Positions 44,214-53,120 are shown, counted from the first letter of the stretch. The stretch: DNA of 64,000 nucleotides from Parapedobacter sp037190485 (GCA_037190485.1 JBBCJB010000027.1:1-64000), one strand, 5' to 3'. The notes: generated from the letters alone by a model not told the origin. A program made the numbers and translations.

Positions 44214-46369
44214 AAAAAAGCCTTTCGACCGCACTTTACCTCCTCGCCGTGGCCTGCTGCGTACAGCCGGCGACCGCCCAATCGGGGTACCGGCTTTGGC
44301 TGGACTACAGGCCGCTTCCCTCCCCCCTCGCCTCCGGCTACCGCGCCGAGCTGAACAGCCTGCTGTTCCCGGTGGCGAGCGCGACCGACAGCGTCGCGAG
44401 CGCCGAACTGTCGGCCGCGCTCCACGGCCTGCTGGGCCAGGCTCCGGCGCCGACCGACCGCATCCATGCGGAAGGGACCCTCGTGGTGGGCACGCCCGCT
44501 TCCTTGCCTTGGCTGCGCCGGGAGGGCCTGGATTCGTTGGTGGCCGGCCTCGGCGACGAGGGGTTCCGGCTCCGTCGCCTCACCGTGCAAGGCAAAGGGG
44601 TCTGCGCGATACTCGCCAATACAGACAGGGGCCTGCTCTACGGCACCTACGCGTTCATCGGCCTGCTGCAGCGCGGCCGCGGCATCGCCGCGCTGGACAG
44701 CGTGGCCCGGCCCAAGGTGGCCCTGCGCCTGCTCAACCATTGGGACAACCTCGACCGAACGATAGAACGAGGCTATGCGGGCTTTTCCTTGTGGGACTGG
44801 CACCGGCTTCCGGGCTACCGCGACCCGCGTTACACCGATTATGCCCGTGCCAACGCCTCCATCGGCATCAACGGCACGGTGATCAACAGCGTCAACACGA
44901 ATGCGCTGTCGCTCACGGACACCTACCTCGAGAAAACCGCGGCCCTGGCGGCGGTCTTCCGCCCCTACGGGATCAAGGTTTACCTGTCGGCCCGTTTCAG
45001 CGCGCCCGTTGAACTGGGCCGGCTACCGGATGCCGACCCGCTGGATCCCGACGTACAGCGGTGGTGGCGGGAAAAGGTGGCCGAGATCTACCGGCTCATC
45101 CCCGATTTCGGCGGCTTCCTGGTCAAGGCCAATTCCGAGGGCCAACCCGGCCCCCAGAACTACGGCCGCAGCCACGCCGATGGTGCCAACCTGCTCGCCG
45201 ATGCGCTCAAGCCGCATGGTGGCGTGGTGATGTGGCGGGCATTCGTCTATGAAGACACCGAACCCGAGGATCGGGCCAAGCAGGCCTACAACGAGTTCGC
45301 TCCGCTCGATGGCCGGTTCCGTGACAACGTGATCGTGCAGGTGAAGAACGGCGCCATCGATTTCCAGCCCCGGGAACCCTTCCACCCGCTGTTCGGGGCC
45401 ATGCCGCGATCGCGGCTGATGATGGAGTTCCAGCTTACGCAGGAGTACCTGGGCTTTGCCACCCACCTGGTCTACCTGGGTACGCTGTTCAGCGAGACGC
45501 TGCGGGCCGACACCTATGGCAATGGCGCGAACTCCACGGTGGCACGGGTCATCGACGGTTCGCTGAACGGGCTGTCGCCCACGGCCATCGCCGGGGTGGC
45601 CAATACGGGCACGTCGACCAACTGGACCGGACACCCGTTCGGGCAGGCCAATTGGTATGCCTACGGCCGCCTGGCCTGGGATCCCGACGCGGATGCCGCT
45701 GCCATCGCCACCGACTGGCTGCGCAGCACGTTCGGCAACGACGATACCCTCGTGCGCGCGCTGTTGCCGCTGATGATGCGGTCGCGCGAAACGGCCGTAA
45801 ACTACATGACGCCGCTGGGCCTGCACCACCTGATGGGCTGGGACCACCATTACGGCCCCGGGCCCTGGATCCGCGACAAACCCCGGGCCGACTGGACGTC
45901 GGTCTATTACCACAAGGCCAGCGCGGATGGCATCGGCTTCGACCGCACCGCTTCGGGAAGCGATGCGTTGGGCCAGTATGCCCCGGAAGTGCGGGCGATG
46001 TTCGAGGATCCACGGACCTGCCCGGACGAATACCTGCTGTGGTTCCATCACCTGCCGTGGGATTTCCGGATGAAGTCGGGCCGGACGCTCTGGGATGAGC
46101 TGTGCCACCGCTACTATGCCGGCGTGGACGAGGTGGCGGCCATGCAGGCCACGTGGCGGGCACAGGCGGGCAGGATCGACCCGACGGTCTTCCGCGAGGT
46201 GGATGACCTGCTGGCCATCCAGCACCGCGAAGCCGCACTGTGGCGGGATGCCTGCGTGGTATACTTCCAGCAATTCTCCAAGCGGCCGCTCCCACACGGC
46301 CTCACCCCGCCCGAGCACCCGCTGGATCATTATGAGCGGATGCATTATTATTTCGTGCCAGGGATTTGA
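44210..46369 (+). CDS. GH67 alpha-glucuronidase
   Basis: 719 aa, usual length. Signal peptide about 1-23. GH67 removes (4-O-methyl-)glucuronic acid from the non-reducing end of xylo-oligosaccharides. Candidate catalytic residues: acid Glu310 (KANSEGQPGP), and the paired bases Asp384 (GAIDFQPREP) and Glu412 (LTQEYLGF); spacing matches characterised GH67 enzymes, where the same residues are 73 and 101 apart. The signal peptide suggests a periplasmic site. It is coupled to the LacI gene by a 4-nt overlap and followed by a terminator. Confidence 0.95.
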   Translation: MKKSLSTALYLLAVACCVQPATAQSGYRLWLDYRPLPSPLASGYRAELNSLLFPVASATDSVASAELSAALHGLLGQAPAPTDRIHAEGTLVVGTPASLPWLRREGLDSLVAGLGDEGFRLRRLTVQGKGVCAILANTDRGLLYGTYAFIGLLQRGRGIAALDSVARPKVALRLLNHWDNLDRTIERGYAGFSLWDWHRLPGYRDPRYTDYARANASIGINGTVINSVNTNALSLTDTYLEKTAALAAVFRPYGIKVYLSARFSAPVELGRLPDADPLDPDVQRWWREKVAEIYRLIPDFGGFLVKANSEGQPGPQNYGRSHADGANLLADALKPHGGVVMWRAFVYEDTEPEDRAKQAYNEFAPLDGRFRDNVIVQVKNGAIDFQPREPFHPLFGAMPRSRLMMEFQLTQEYLGFATHLVYLGTLFSETLRADTYGNGANSTVARVIDGSLNGLSPTAIAGVANTGTSTNWTGHPFGQANWYAYGRLAWDPDADAAAIATDWLRSTFGNDDTLVRALLPLMMRSRETAVNYMTPLGLHHLMGWDHHYGPGPWIRDKPRADWTSVYYHKASADGIGFDRTASGSDALGQYAPEVRAMFEDPRTCPDEYLLWFHHLPWDFRMKSGRTLWDELCHRYYAGVDEVAAMQATWRAQAGRIDPTVFREVDDLLAIQHREAALWRDACVVYFQQFSKRPLPHGLTPPEHPLDHYERMHYYFVPGI

Positions 46370-46433
46370 GGTGGATTGGAAGCCAAGGCGCACAGGCTAC
46401 CTGTTCCCTAGGCCCCCATTGCACGCCAGCCCC

Positions 46434-46492
46434 AACGAACCAAGCAACCCCACCGCGCCCGGCCCTTCCGTCGTTGAGGGGGTTCGTTTTTT
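46434..46492 (+). terminator. Likely terminator after the GH67 gene
   Basis: AACGAACC (46434-46441) pairs with GGTTCGTT (46481-46488), with four more T after it. The loop is long (39 nt) and contains an alternative inner pairing of AACCCC with GGGGTT. Confidence 0.55.
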
Positions 46493-46521
46493 GGGCTGGC
46501 TTAGCGGCTGGGGCCGTCGTT

Positions 46522-46770
46522 CACAGGTCATGCCTGTAACGCTCTTGGCTTCCTCTTTGGGTTCGGGGGCTGCCGCTGCTTTCACAGCCAACCGCCCGTA
46601 CTGCGCTGGCTTCCTGGTAGGAGTTCGGGATTGGGGCTGCCGTGCACAGGTCATGCCTGTAACGCTCTTGGCTTCCTCTTTGGGTTCGGACTGCCGCTGC
46701 TTTCACAGCCAACCGCCCGTACTGCGCTGGCTTCCAGGCAGGAGTTCGGGATTGGGGCTGCCGTGCACAG
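46522..46770. repeat. Direct tandem repeat, two units of 121-123 bp
   Basis: Unit A (46522-46644) and unit B (46645-46765) are nearly identical, each beginning CACAGGTCATGCCTGTAACG and ending near GGGGCTGCCGTG; B lacks two bases. A third unit starts (CACAGG) at 46766 and breaks off after a few bases. ACAGG-TCATG-CCTGT inside each unit forms a small hairpin. It fills the gap between the GH67 terminator and a minus-strand gene (46370-46774), and I see no protein gene there. Confidence 0.85.
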
Positions 46771-46774
46771 GCCG

Positions 46775-47170
46775 TCAGTCCCTCGATTTTGACGGCTTCC
46801 TATCCATCGGTCCTGGATCGCATGGTTCCGACCACCAACAAAGCACCAGAAACGAACCATCTGGCTCCGGAAGCTTAATGCAATAGAAGCACCCGCCTTT
46901 GACCCTTGTCAAATCGGCGGGAATCCGGTTGCCTTTGGCGTCGACGGCGTAATAACCCGTCAGCTTCTTTTTCTTGAACGATGCATATAGCGCATGCCCG
47001 CTTTTCTCCTTGCGGATCATCACATCGCCGTTGCGGATCTTCCTGCGCGAGATCTCTCCGCCCAGGTCGATCACGACCGTGTCTCCTGGCGTATGCTTCT
47101 GCCGCTTGGGTTGGGCGGCGGCCATCGTGACGAACAGCAGCGACACGGCCAACAAGAGTAACTTTTCCAT
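46775..47170 (-). CDS. Small secreted protein of unknown function
   Basis: 131 aa from ATG at 47170, with a strong GGAGGGAAGC ribosome site. Signal peptide about 1-19 (LLLLAVSLLFVTMAAA), then a basic N-terminal region (QPKRQKHTPGDTVVIDLGGE), a beta-rich middle (ALYASFKKKKLTGYYAVDAKG), and a late Cys cluster (GGCFYCIKL, VLCWW, EPCDPG). Family not recognised. Downstream of the collagen-like lipoprotein on the same strand with 105 bp between, so possibly cotranscribed. Confidence 0.65.
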   Translation of the reverse strand: MEKLLLLAVSLLFVTMAAAQPKRQKHTPGDTVVIDLGGEISRRKIRNGDVMIRKEKSGHALYASFKKKKLTGYYAVDAKGNRIPADLTRVKGGCFYCIKLPEPDGSFLVLCWWSEPCDPGPMDRKPSKSRD

Positions 47171-47275
47171 GCTTCCCTCCTTTTGTTTTCCAGTGGTTTC
47201 ACGTTCATTTCGCGACCGGGCAGCCTGCGGGCCGGGATTTGATGAGGCCTGTCTCAACGGCATGCCGAAGCCCGA

Positions 47276-47959
47276 TCAATCGTCCAGCCGAAACGCCGCT
47301 GCCATGGCTTTGTAATCGTTGGGGTTCAAGGCGCTCACTGCCTTGATGCCTCCCGGGATGATCACGTAGCGAAACTGGTGCCTATTGGCGATGACGTTAT
47401 ACACGTTACGGTCATTGATGAACCGGATCTTCACGTTGCCGGGCGTGATGTGCGCGGACCAGGTGTCCCTGGTCACTCCCCCCTGCATATAGGTGAGCTG
47501 TATCGGCATCAGGGCCACCTCCGCGGCGGGCCAGACCGATGGGTTGTAGCCCAGGAGTTTCGCGTATACCAGCACCGACCCTTGGTCGACGATCCCTTGC
47601 GTGATCCGGGGCTCCGGTTTGTTGTAGTTGAATCCCCATATCCCGAATACGGTGTCTTTCGTGTAGGATCCGGGGGTAAACCAGTCGGAGTAGACCACGT
47701 TGGCGGTTCCGGGTGGCCCCTGTGGCCCGGTTGCACCCCTCGGCCCGGCCGGACCGTGCGGCCCCGTCGCGCCGGTCGCGCCCCGCGGACCTGCCGCGCC
47801 GGTTTCCCCGCGGGGCCCGCGATCGCCGGCATCGCCCTTCGCGCCCTGCGTCCCTTGTTCGCCCTGCGGGCCCTGTGGTCCGGCATCCCCTTTCCCGCAG
47901 GCGAATAGCAGGGCGGCGAGGCCCATTGCCAAGGCCATTGGTTTGATTCGCGCTTTCAT
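47276..47959 (-). CDS. Collagen-like (Gly-X-Y) repeat lipoprotein
   Basis: 227 aa from ATG at 47959 with AGGAA ahead of it; longer frames upstream are unsupported. Lipobox LLFAC (Cys21), then an unbroken Gly-X-Y tract (about 23-87) that starts GKGDAGPQGPQGEQG and has frequent GPRG and GATG triplets, then a globular C-terminal domain (about 90-227, ANVVYSDWFTPGSY, GIWGFNYNKPEP) ending in a beta-rich region. Surface trimer with a collagen stalk is the natural reading. The C-terminal domain recurs in Bacteroidota lipoproteins, but I cannot name a function. Divergent from the sensor kinase gene. Confidence 0.85.
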   Translation of the reverse strand: MKARIKPMALAMGLAALLFACGKGDAGPQGPQGEQGTQGAKGDAGDRGPRGETGAAGPRGATGATGPHGPAGPRGATGPQGPPGTANVVYSDWFTPGSYTKDTVFGIWGFNYNKPEPRITQGIVDQGSVLVYAKLLGYNPSVWPAAEVALMPIQLTYMQGGVTRDTWSAHITPGNVKIRFINDRNVYNVIANRHQFRYVIIPGGIKAVSALNPNDYKAMAAAFRLDD

Positions 47960-48018
47960 TCGGGTTCCTATCGATCGCATCGTTGCTGTTTTTACATCCT
48001 GGTTTCGAAATGTCCCGA

Positions 48019-48049
48019 TAAAACTACCGCGGCCATGGGGCATTCGCAA
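48019..48049 (-). promoter_or_regulatory. Promoter candidate for the collagen-like lipoprotein
   Basis: Minus strand TTG (48049-48047), 20 nt, TAGTTTTA (48026-48019), one mismatch in the -7 box. The rest of this 304-bp divergent gap shows a plus-strand TAACTTTA box (48229-48236) for the sensor kinase. Confidence 0.45.
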
Positions 48050-48263
48050 GCGGGATCGCACCAACGGTGGTGTCGGCCGATCGAACGGCGGCCTGTCCAA
48101 AAAAAATGCGGCGCCGCTTGCCGCGCCAACGGTACCTTTCGCCGGATGAACGGCTGCGTTCATCGGACTATCGGCATCCCTCCCATCCCGGTGCTTCGGC
48201 AACGGCTTTTTTTCTTCCTTTTTATCGCTAACTTTAGCATCGTAAACACCAACATGCAGGGTC

Positions 48264-51200
48264 TTGGGCTTTGAACGGACACTATCGTTTTCGCTGATCT
48301 CGCTGTGCAGCCTGTGCCAAGCGGTTGCGCAACGGTCGCTGCATTTCGAAAACTATTCGTCCAACCACGGGCTGTCGCAATTGAGCTGTTATGCATTGGC
48401 ACAGGATCCGGACGGCTTCATCTGGGTGGGCACGCAAGACGGCCTGAACCGTTACGACGGGCAGCGGTTCGACGTCTATACGCGGCAGCATGCGGAAGGC
48501 GACAAACTGCCGTCGAACGCCATTTTTTCCCTTCACCAGGACACGAACCGCCAACTGCTTTGGATTGGCACCTCAGGCGGGTTGGGCCTGTATGACCTGC
48601 GCGGGGACTCGTTGGCCAGGCTGACCGACTTCTTCCCCTTTGCCGCCGATCTGGAAAAGTTGCCGATCAAAAAGATCGTCTCCTTCGAAACGGATGGGTA
48701 TTGGGTCATCGCATTCAACAACGGCCTGTTCTACCTGAATACGGCCACGGCGAGCGTGCAATCCTTCTTTACGGGGCCGGAATACCGATCGGATGTGACG
48801 GATGTGGTGCTGCACGACGGAAAAATCATCGTTTCGTTGCTGTACACCCTGCATGAGCTGGTGCCGCAGGGAAACGCCTATCGACCCGCGGCGTTGCTTG
48901 ACGGTTACCAGTTCCCCCAAATCGAATCGATCGCGTCCTATGACCGACGCCTTTGGGTGGGCACCATCGTGTCCGGGTGCTATTCCATCGGCAATCCTTT
49001 CCATGGAAAAGGAAACGTCGTCGCATCCCACATCGTTGCCGGTGGAGTCTATTGCTTTGCCGTGGATGCCGAAAACCGCCTTTGGATCGGCACCCGCGGC
49101 AACGGCATCTACCGGTATGATGCCGCCACGGGCCTGGTCGTCCAGGCCATGCACAATCAGTTCGTACCCGCATCCCTCGCGTCGAACTTCGTGGTTTCGA
49201 TCCTGAAGGACAGGCAGGGCAACATGTGGTGCGGCCTGAGCGGTGGGCTCTCCAAGTACGACCCCTTGAGCCACCAGTTCGGCTTCGTGAACGGCCCCAC
49301 CTCACTGAACGGCTCCCTGCTCGACAAGGTGATCTACAGCATGTACCGGACCCGGGACGGATCGCTCTATATCGGTACGCAGAACCGGGGGCTGTTCGAG
49401 TGGGATACCGCCAGCGACGAATTCGTTCCCTTCCCGGGTTCGGCCATCGTCGGCCAGGCGAACAACGTCATCTACGGCATGACGGAAGACGACCGGGGAA
49501 CGATCTGGGCGGCTACGTTCGGTGGCTTGATGCAGCTGGATCGACGGACGAAGCGCGTCACCTACCATCCCGAGAACGTGGCGCGCACCAAATTGAACAA
49601 GCTGTATGCCGTCACCAAACCGAAAAAGGCGGATGGCCTGTTGGTTTCGGGAGACGATGGCCTGCATTTCTTTTCACTGGCTGAAAAGCGCTGGATGCCT
49701 TTTCCCCGCGCGGCGGGGCACAGCGACATCATCAATGGCTTCGCGGCGTTCAAGGGCGTGAGGCATTTCCATGAAGACGAGGACAATACCTTGTGGCTGT
49801 GCGCACCCGGGTCAGGCCTTATCCGGTACCGTTACCTGGAAAACGAACTCGAGGCCGTGGAGGCGGTGAACGCGGTGTCTTCGTCCGTACGGCACCTCTT
49901 GGCCGACGGCGACACCTTCCTGCTGGCCACGGATCATGGCCTGGTCGTCTACGACCGCAAGGCAGACCGGGTGCTCAAGCAGGTGGACGTGAACGCGAAC
50001 GGCGTTTCGAATGTTTGCTATGCCATCCAAAAGGATGACCAGGGGTTTTACTGGGTGAGCACGAATACCGGGCTGCGCAAGGTCAACGGGCAATACGACG
50101 TGGTGCAGGTGTACAACGATACCAATGGGCTGGCGTTCCTGGAGTATAACACGGCGTGCACCAGCAAAGGCGACGGGGGCTTGCTCTATTTCGGTGGCAT
50201 GGGCGGGATCACGTTCTTTGACCCCGCCGCGTTGAAGCCGAACCTGTTTACGCCCCAACCGATCATTACGCGCATGACGGTGAACGATGCCCCGTTGTCG
50301 CCGACTGTCCAGAAGCGCGGGGATATCCGGCTTCGGCACGATGAAAACTTCATTTCCTTCCAGTTTACCGTCACCAATTTCTCGAATGAGAAAAACAATC
50401 GGTTCAGCTACCGGCTCAACGGGCTGAACGACCATTGGAGCGCGCTATCGACGGCGGACAAGGCGGGGTTTACCAGCCTGCCACCCGGCGCATACGTGTT
50501 TGAGCTGCGTGCGGTGAACAGCGATGGCCATTGGAGCGAGGTGACCGCCCTGGCGCTCACGGTCCTCAGGCCCTGGTGGCAGACCTGGTGGTTCATCGCG
50601 GCGGCATGCGGCTGCCTGGTCGGCTTGGCTGCCTGGCTGATCCGCAGGCGGATCCGGATCATCCGGAAGGAGTCGCTCCTGAAACAACAGCTTGCCGAAG
50701 CGGAGATGACGGCCATGCGGGCGCAGATGAATCCGCATTTCGTGTTCAACAGCCTCAACAGTATCCGTGAAATGATCCTGAGCAACGAAAATGAAACGGC
50801 TTCGCACTTCCTTGGCAGATTCGCCGGACTTATCCGGATCACCCTTGAGCAGTCGGGCAAATCGTTCGTCACGTTGAGGCAGTCGATCGCCCACCTGGCC
50901 CGCTACATGGAAATCGAGCAGATCCGGAACGGCGAATTCACCAACCGCATATCGGTCGACGAGGCGCTCGATTTGGACGAGGTGCTGCTGCCGTCCATGC
51001 TGATCCAACCGTTCGTAGAAAACGCGCTGTGGCATGGCACGACGGCCGACCGGAAGAACATCCATATCCATATCGCATTCAAGAAGGAACGGGGGCGGCT
51101 CCGCTGCATCGTCGAGGACGATGGCATAGGCATCCGCCAATCGCTCATGAACAAAGCCAAGGGCAACACGACCCACCATTCCCTTGGCCTCGAAAACATC

Positions 51201-51341
51201 GCCCACCGGATCCGGCTGCTTAACGAGAAGCATGGGCTGGAAAGCAGCATGCGTGTCGATGACAAGGAAGCGCTTGACACCTACGCCGGCACCGGTACCG
51301 TGGTCCAATTGATCCTGCCACTTCAAATCGACAAATCATGA
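48264..51341 (+). CDS. Propeller-type sensor kinase of the LytS class (two-component regulator propeller + His_kinase)
   Basis: 1025 aa. The only in-frame start is TTG at 48264, giving signal peptide residues 1-22 (ERTLSFSLISLCSLCQAVA); an ATG at 48254 is out of frame. Residues about 30-680 hold propeller repeats (DGFIWVGTQDGLNRYDG, RLWIGTRGNGIYRYD), then a Y_Y_Y domain (about 690-775), one membrane helix (about 778-796), and a His_kinase domain with QMNPHFVFNSLNSI (His near 825) and HATPase (FVENALWHG, GLENIAHRIRLL). The lack of HisKA and the His_kinase type match LytTR partners. Coupled to the regulator by an ATGA overlap. Confidence 0.92.
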   Translation: MGFERTLSFSLISLCSLCQAVAQRSLHFENYSSNHGLSQLSCYALAQDPDGFIWVGTQDGLNRYDGQRFDVYTRQHAEGDKLPSNAIFSLHQDTNRQLLWIGTSGGLGLYDLRGDSLARLTDFFPFAADLEKLPIKKIVSFETDGYWVIAFNNGLFYLNTATASVQSFFTGPEYRSDVTDVVLHDGKIIVSLLYTLHELVPQGNAYRPAALLDGYQFPQIESIASYDRRLWVGTIVSGCYSIGNPFHGKGNVVASHIVAGGVYCFAVDAENRLWIGTRGNGIYRYDAATGLVVQAMHNQFVPASLASNFVVSILKDRQGNMWCGLSGGLSKYDPLSHQFGFVNGPTSLNGSLLDKVIYSMYRTRDGSLYIGTQNRGLFEWDTASDEFVPFPGSAIVGQANNVIYGMTEDDRGTIWAATFGGLMQLDRRTKRVTYHPENVARTKLNKLYAVTKPKKADGLLVSGDDGLHFFSLAEKRWMPFPRAAGHSDIINGFAAFKGVRHFHEDEDNTLWLCAPGSGLIRYRYLENELEAVEAVNAVSSSVRHLLADGDTFLLATDHGLVVYDRKADRVLKQVDVNANGVSNVCYAIQKDDQGFYWVSTNTGLRKVNGQYDVVQVYNDTNGLAFLEYNTACTSKGDGGLLYFGGMGGITFFDPAALKPNLFTPQPIITRMTVNDAPLSPTVQKRGDIRLRHDENFISFQFTVTNFSNEKNNRFSYRLNGLNDHWSALSTADKAGFTSLPPGAYVFELRAVNSDGHWSEVTALALTVLRPWWQTWWFIAAACGCLVGLAAWLIRRRIRIIRKESLLKQQLAEAEMTAMRAQMNPHFVFNSLNSIREMILSNENETASHFLGRFAGLIRITLEQSGKSFVTLRQSIAHLARYMEIEQIRNGEFTNRISVDEALDLDEVLLPSMLIQPFVENALWHGTTADRKNIHIHIAFKKERGRLRCIVEDDGIGIRQSLMNKAKGNTTHHSLGLENIAHRIRLLNEKHGLESSMRVDDKEALDTYAGTGTVVQLILPLQIDKS

Positions 51342-52105
51342 ACATCGCAACGGCCATTCTCGTCGACGATGAGCCCAGGGGCCTATCGTCGCTGCAAAAA
51401 CTCTTGCAACTGAACTGCCCAGGGGTCAGCATCCTGGGCTGCTGCCACGACGCCGACGATGCGTTGCGCAAGATCAGGCAGCTTCGCCCGCAACTGGTCT
51501 TCCTGGACATTGCCATGCCCGGTAAAAACGGCTTCGACCTGTTGCGGGAGCTGGACGACATCACGTTCGAGATCATCTTCGTGACGGCGCACAACAGCTA
51601 TATGCTGCAGGCGTTCCGTTTCAGCGCGGTGGACTATCTCCTGAAACCCGTAGAGGACGAATTGCTCGTCGAAGCCGTGCAACGGGCCATGAAACGGATT
51701 GCCGATAGAAGCGACGGCACGCAGTTGCAGGCGTTCTTGCACAACCTGCGACAGAACGGAATCGCCAAAAAGATGAAACTGTGCGTCCCTTCGTTGCGGG
51801 GCATCAAGGTGGTCGAAATCCCTGACATCATCTACTGCGAGGCCGACAGCAACTATACGAACCTGCACTTGACCGACGGAAGCGTGCTGTGCTCCAGCAG
51901 GCCCATATTTGAATATGAGGCCTTGTTGGAAGACAGTTCATTCTTACGGGTGCATAAATCGTTTGTGGTAAACCTGGAACATATCAAGGAATACATCCGT
52001 GGGGAAGGCGGAACCATCGTCATGACCAACAACCACGAAGTGGAGGTTTCCCGCAGGAAAAAGGAATCGTTCATCCGGAAAATGCGGGCGTATTACAAGT
52101 ACTAG
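51338..52105 (+). CDS. LytTR-family response regulator
   Basis: 255 aa, ATG overlapping the kinase stop. Receiver domain with phospho-acceptor Asp57 (QLVFLDIAMPGK) and Lys in LLKPVEDE; C-terminal LytTR DNA-binding domain (about 145-250) with VEIPDIIYCEADSNYTNLHL, FLRVHKSFVVNLEHI and the end VSRRKKESFIRKM. The two genes form a coupled sensor/regulator pair. Likely targets are nearby exported proteins such as the divergent collagen-like lipoprotein, but no LytTR sites were identified. Confidence 0.93.
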   Translation: MNIATAILVDDEPRGLSSLQKLLQLNCPGVSILGCCHDADDALRKIRQLRPQLVFLDIAMPGKNGFDLLRELDDITFEIIFVTAHNSYMLQAFRFSAVDYLLKPVEDELLVEAVQRAMKRIADRSDGTQLQAFLHNLRQNGIAKKMKLCVPSLRGIKVVEIPDIIYCEADSNYTNLHLTDGSVLCSSRPIFEYEALLEDSSFLRVHKSFVVNLEHIKEYIRGEGGTIVMTNNHEVEVSRRKKESFIRKMRAYYKY

Positions 52106-52189
52106 GGCTGCTATTGTCATTTTATCGATCGTTACGATGCGCAATGCTTTTCCTGTGGTAGATTTGCGGTGATTTCAGATTTCGAAAAT

Positions 52190-52738
52190 ATGCGGAAAAC
52201 ATCACTTTTCATCGCCATGAGCCTGGATGGCTACATCGCGAAGCCGAACGATGACCTTGAGTTCCTGAAACTCGTGGAAAAGGAGGGCGAGGACTATGGT
52301 TATGCGGCATTCACCGACACGATCGATACGTTGGTCATCGGCCGGAAAACCTACGACTACGTGGTAAAGGCCATCGGCTCGTCCCATTACGACAACGGCG
52401 AACGGGATGTCTACGTGGTCACGCGCACCCCGCGGCCCAGCGTGGGCAGGACGAGGTTCCATGCGGGCAGCCCGGCCGAATTGGTGGAACGGCTGAAGCG
52501 CGAAGACGGCAAGGGCATCTATTGCGACGGCGGCGCCGAGGTCATCGATTCGCTGCTGCGGCACGGGCTGGTCGACGAGCTCATCATTTCGATCATCCCC
52601 GTCCTGCTCGGTGACGGGACGCGGCTTTTCAAGGACGGAAGGCCAGAGCAAGCGCTTGAATTCATCTCGGCGAAGGCGTTCGATACGGGATTGACCCAGC
52701 TGCATTACCGCCGGAAAGGCGTAGCGAACCACCCGTAG
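52190..52738 (+). CDS. Dihydrofolate reductase family protein (RibD C-terminal-like)
   Basis: 182 aa from ATG at 52190; an earlier in-frame start adds seven residues. The fold starts RKTSLFIAMSLDGYIAKPND, with TLVIGRKTYDYV (the G-R-K-T NADPH-binding turn), YVVTRTPRP, GIYCDGGAEVID and the substrate-side ELIISIIPVLLGDG. Members are NADPH-dependent reductases of uncertain substrate, often named YwjB-like. Single gene, 84 bp after the LytTR regulator. Confidence 0.88.
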   Translation: MRKTSLFIAMSLDGYIAKPNDDLEFLKLVEKEGEDYGYAAFTDTIDTLVIGRKTYDYVVKAIGSSHYDNGERDVYVVTRTPRPSVGRTRFHAGSPAELVERLKREDGKGIYCDGGAEVIDSLLRHGLVDELIISIIPVLLGDGTRLFKDGRPEQALEFISAKAFDTGLTQLHYRRKGVANHP

Positions 52739-52758
52739 CGGGCCGCAGCGGACCAAGG

Positions 52759-52989
52759 ACGATCGATGCGCGATCGGGGGTGGATGACACCCGGCCAGGG
52801 ATGGATGGTAGCGATTCGGTGACGAATGGTCACCGATCGGGGATGACCGGTATCGATCGCGGGGCGAATGGCCGTCAATCGGGGGTGAATGAAAACCGGC
52901 ACGGGGTGAATGGTCGCGATACGGGGGCGAATGGCGATCGATCGATGACGGGCGGCCTGCGATCGCGCGCGGATGGGACCTCACCCAAA
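52759..52989. repeat. Exact 21-bp periodic repeat field (about 11 units)
   Basis: Units of exactly 21 bp without indels follow an approximate consensus RTGAATGGYNNNCGATCGGGG; bases differ between units but the period holds. In frame from GTG 52780 this reads as heptapeptides such as TNGHRSG, ANGRQSG and VNGRDTG, and the opposite strand also gives heptads. The frame stays open to 53019. I see no ribosome site, so translation is doubtful. It occupies the gap after the DHFR-like gene (52739-53189). Confidence 0.75.
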
Positions 52990-53079
52990 ACAAACCACAA
53001 AACACTGATTATGAACTAAAAACAACCAAAAAGCAAATCATGCAGAACCGAATACGGTCCACTTGCAATCGACGATGAC

Positions 53080-53120
53080 CCATTTTCGATCGAAAATGGC
53101 GCGTTTTCGATCGAAAATGG
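53080..53120. repeat. Two tandem GATC-centred palindromes, 21-bp spacing
   Basis: CCATTTTCGATCGAAAATGG (53080-53099) is a perfect 20-bp palindrome; 21 bp on, TTTTCGATCGAAAA (53104-53117) repeats its 14-bp core. They lie 90 bp after the 21-bp repeat field and share its CGATCG core and period. Possible protein-binding sites or a methylation-linked element. The other bases of the gap (53121-53189) show nothing. Confidence 0.8.

Noticed and set aside
46397..46712. Short minus-strand open frames across the 121-bp repeat
   Set aside because: They merely translate the repeat, have no signal or family feature, and differ in frame between units.
46522..46770. CRISPR-like array
   Set aside because: Only two long direct units with no spacers between them; no cas genes in the window.
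52202..53005. 267-codon minus-strand frame over the DHFR-like gene and repeat field
   Set aside because: Antisense of a conserved reductase; the Ser/His/Pro-rich part is only the complement of the 21-bp repeat.
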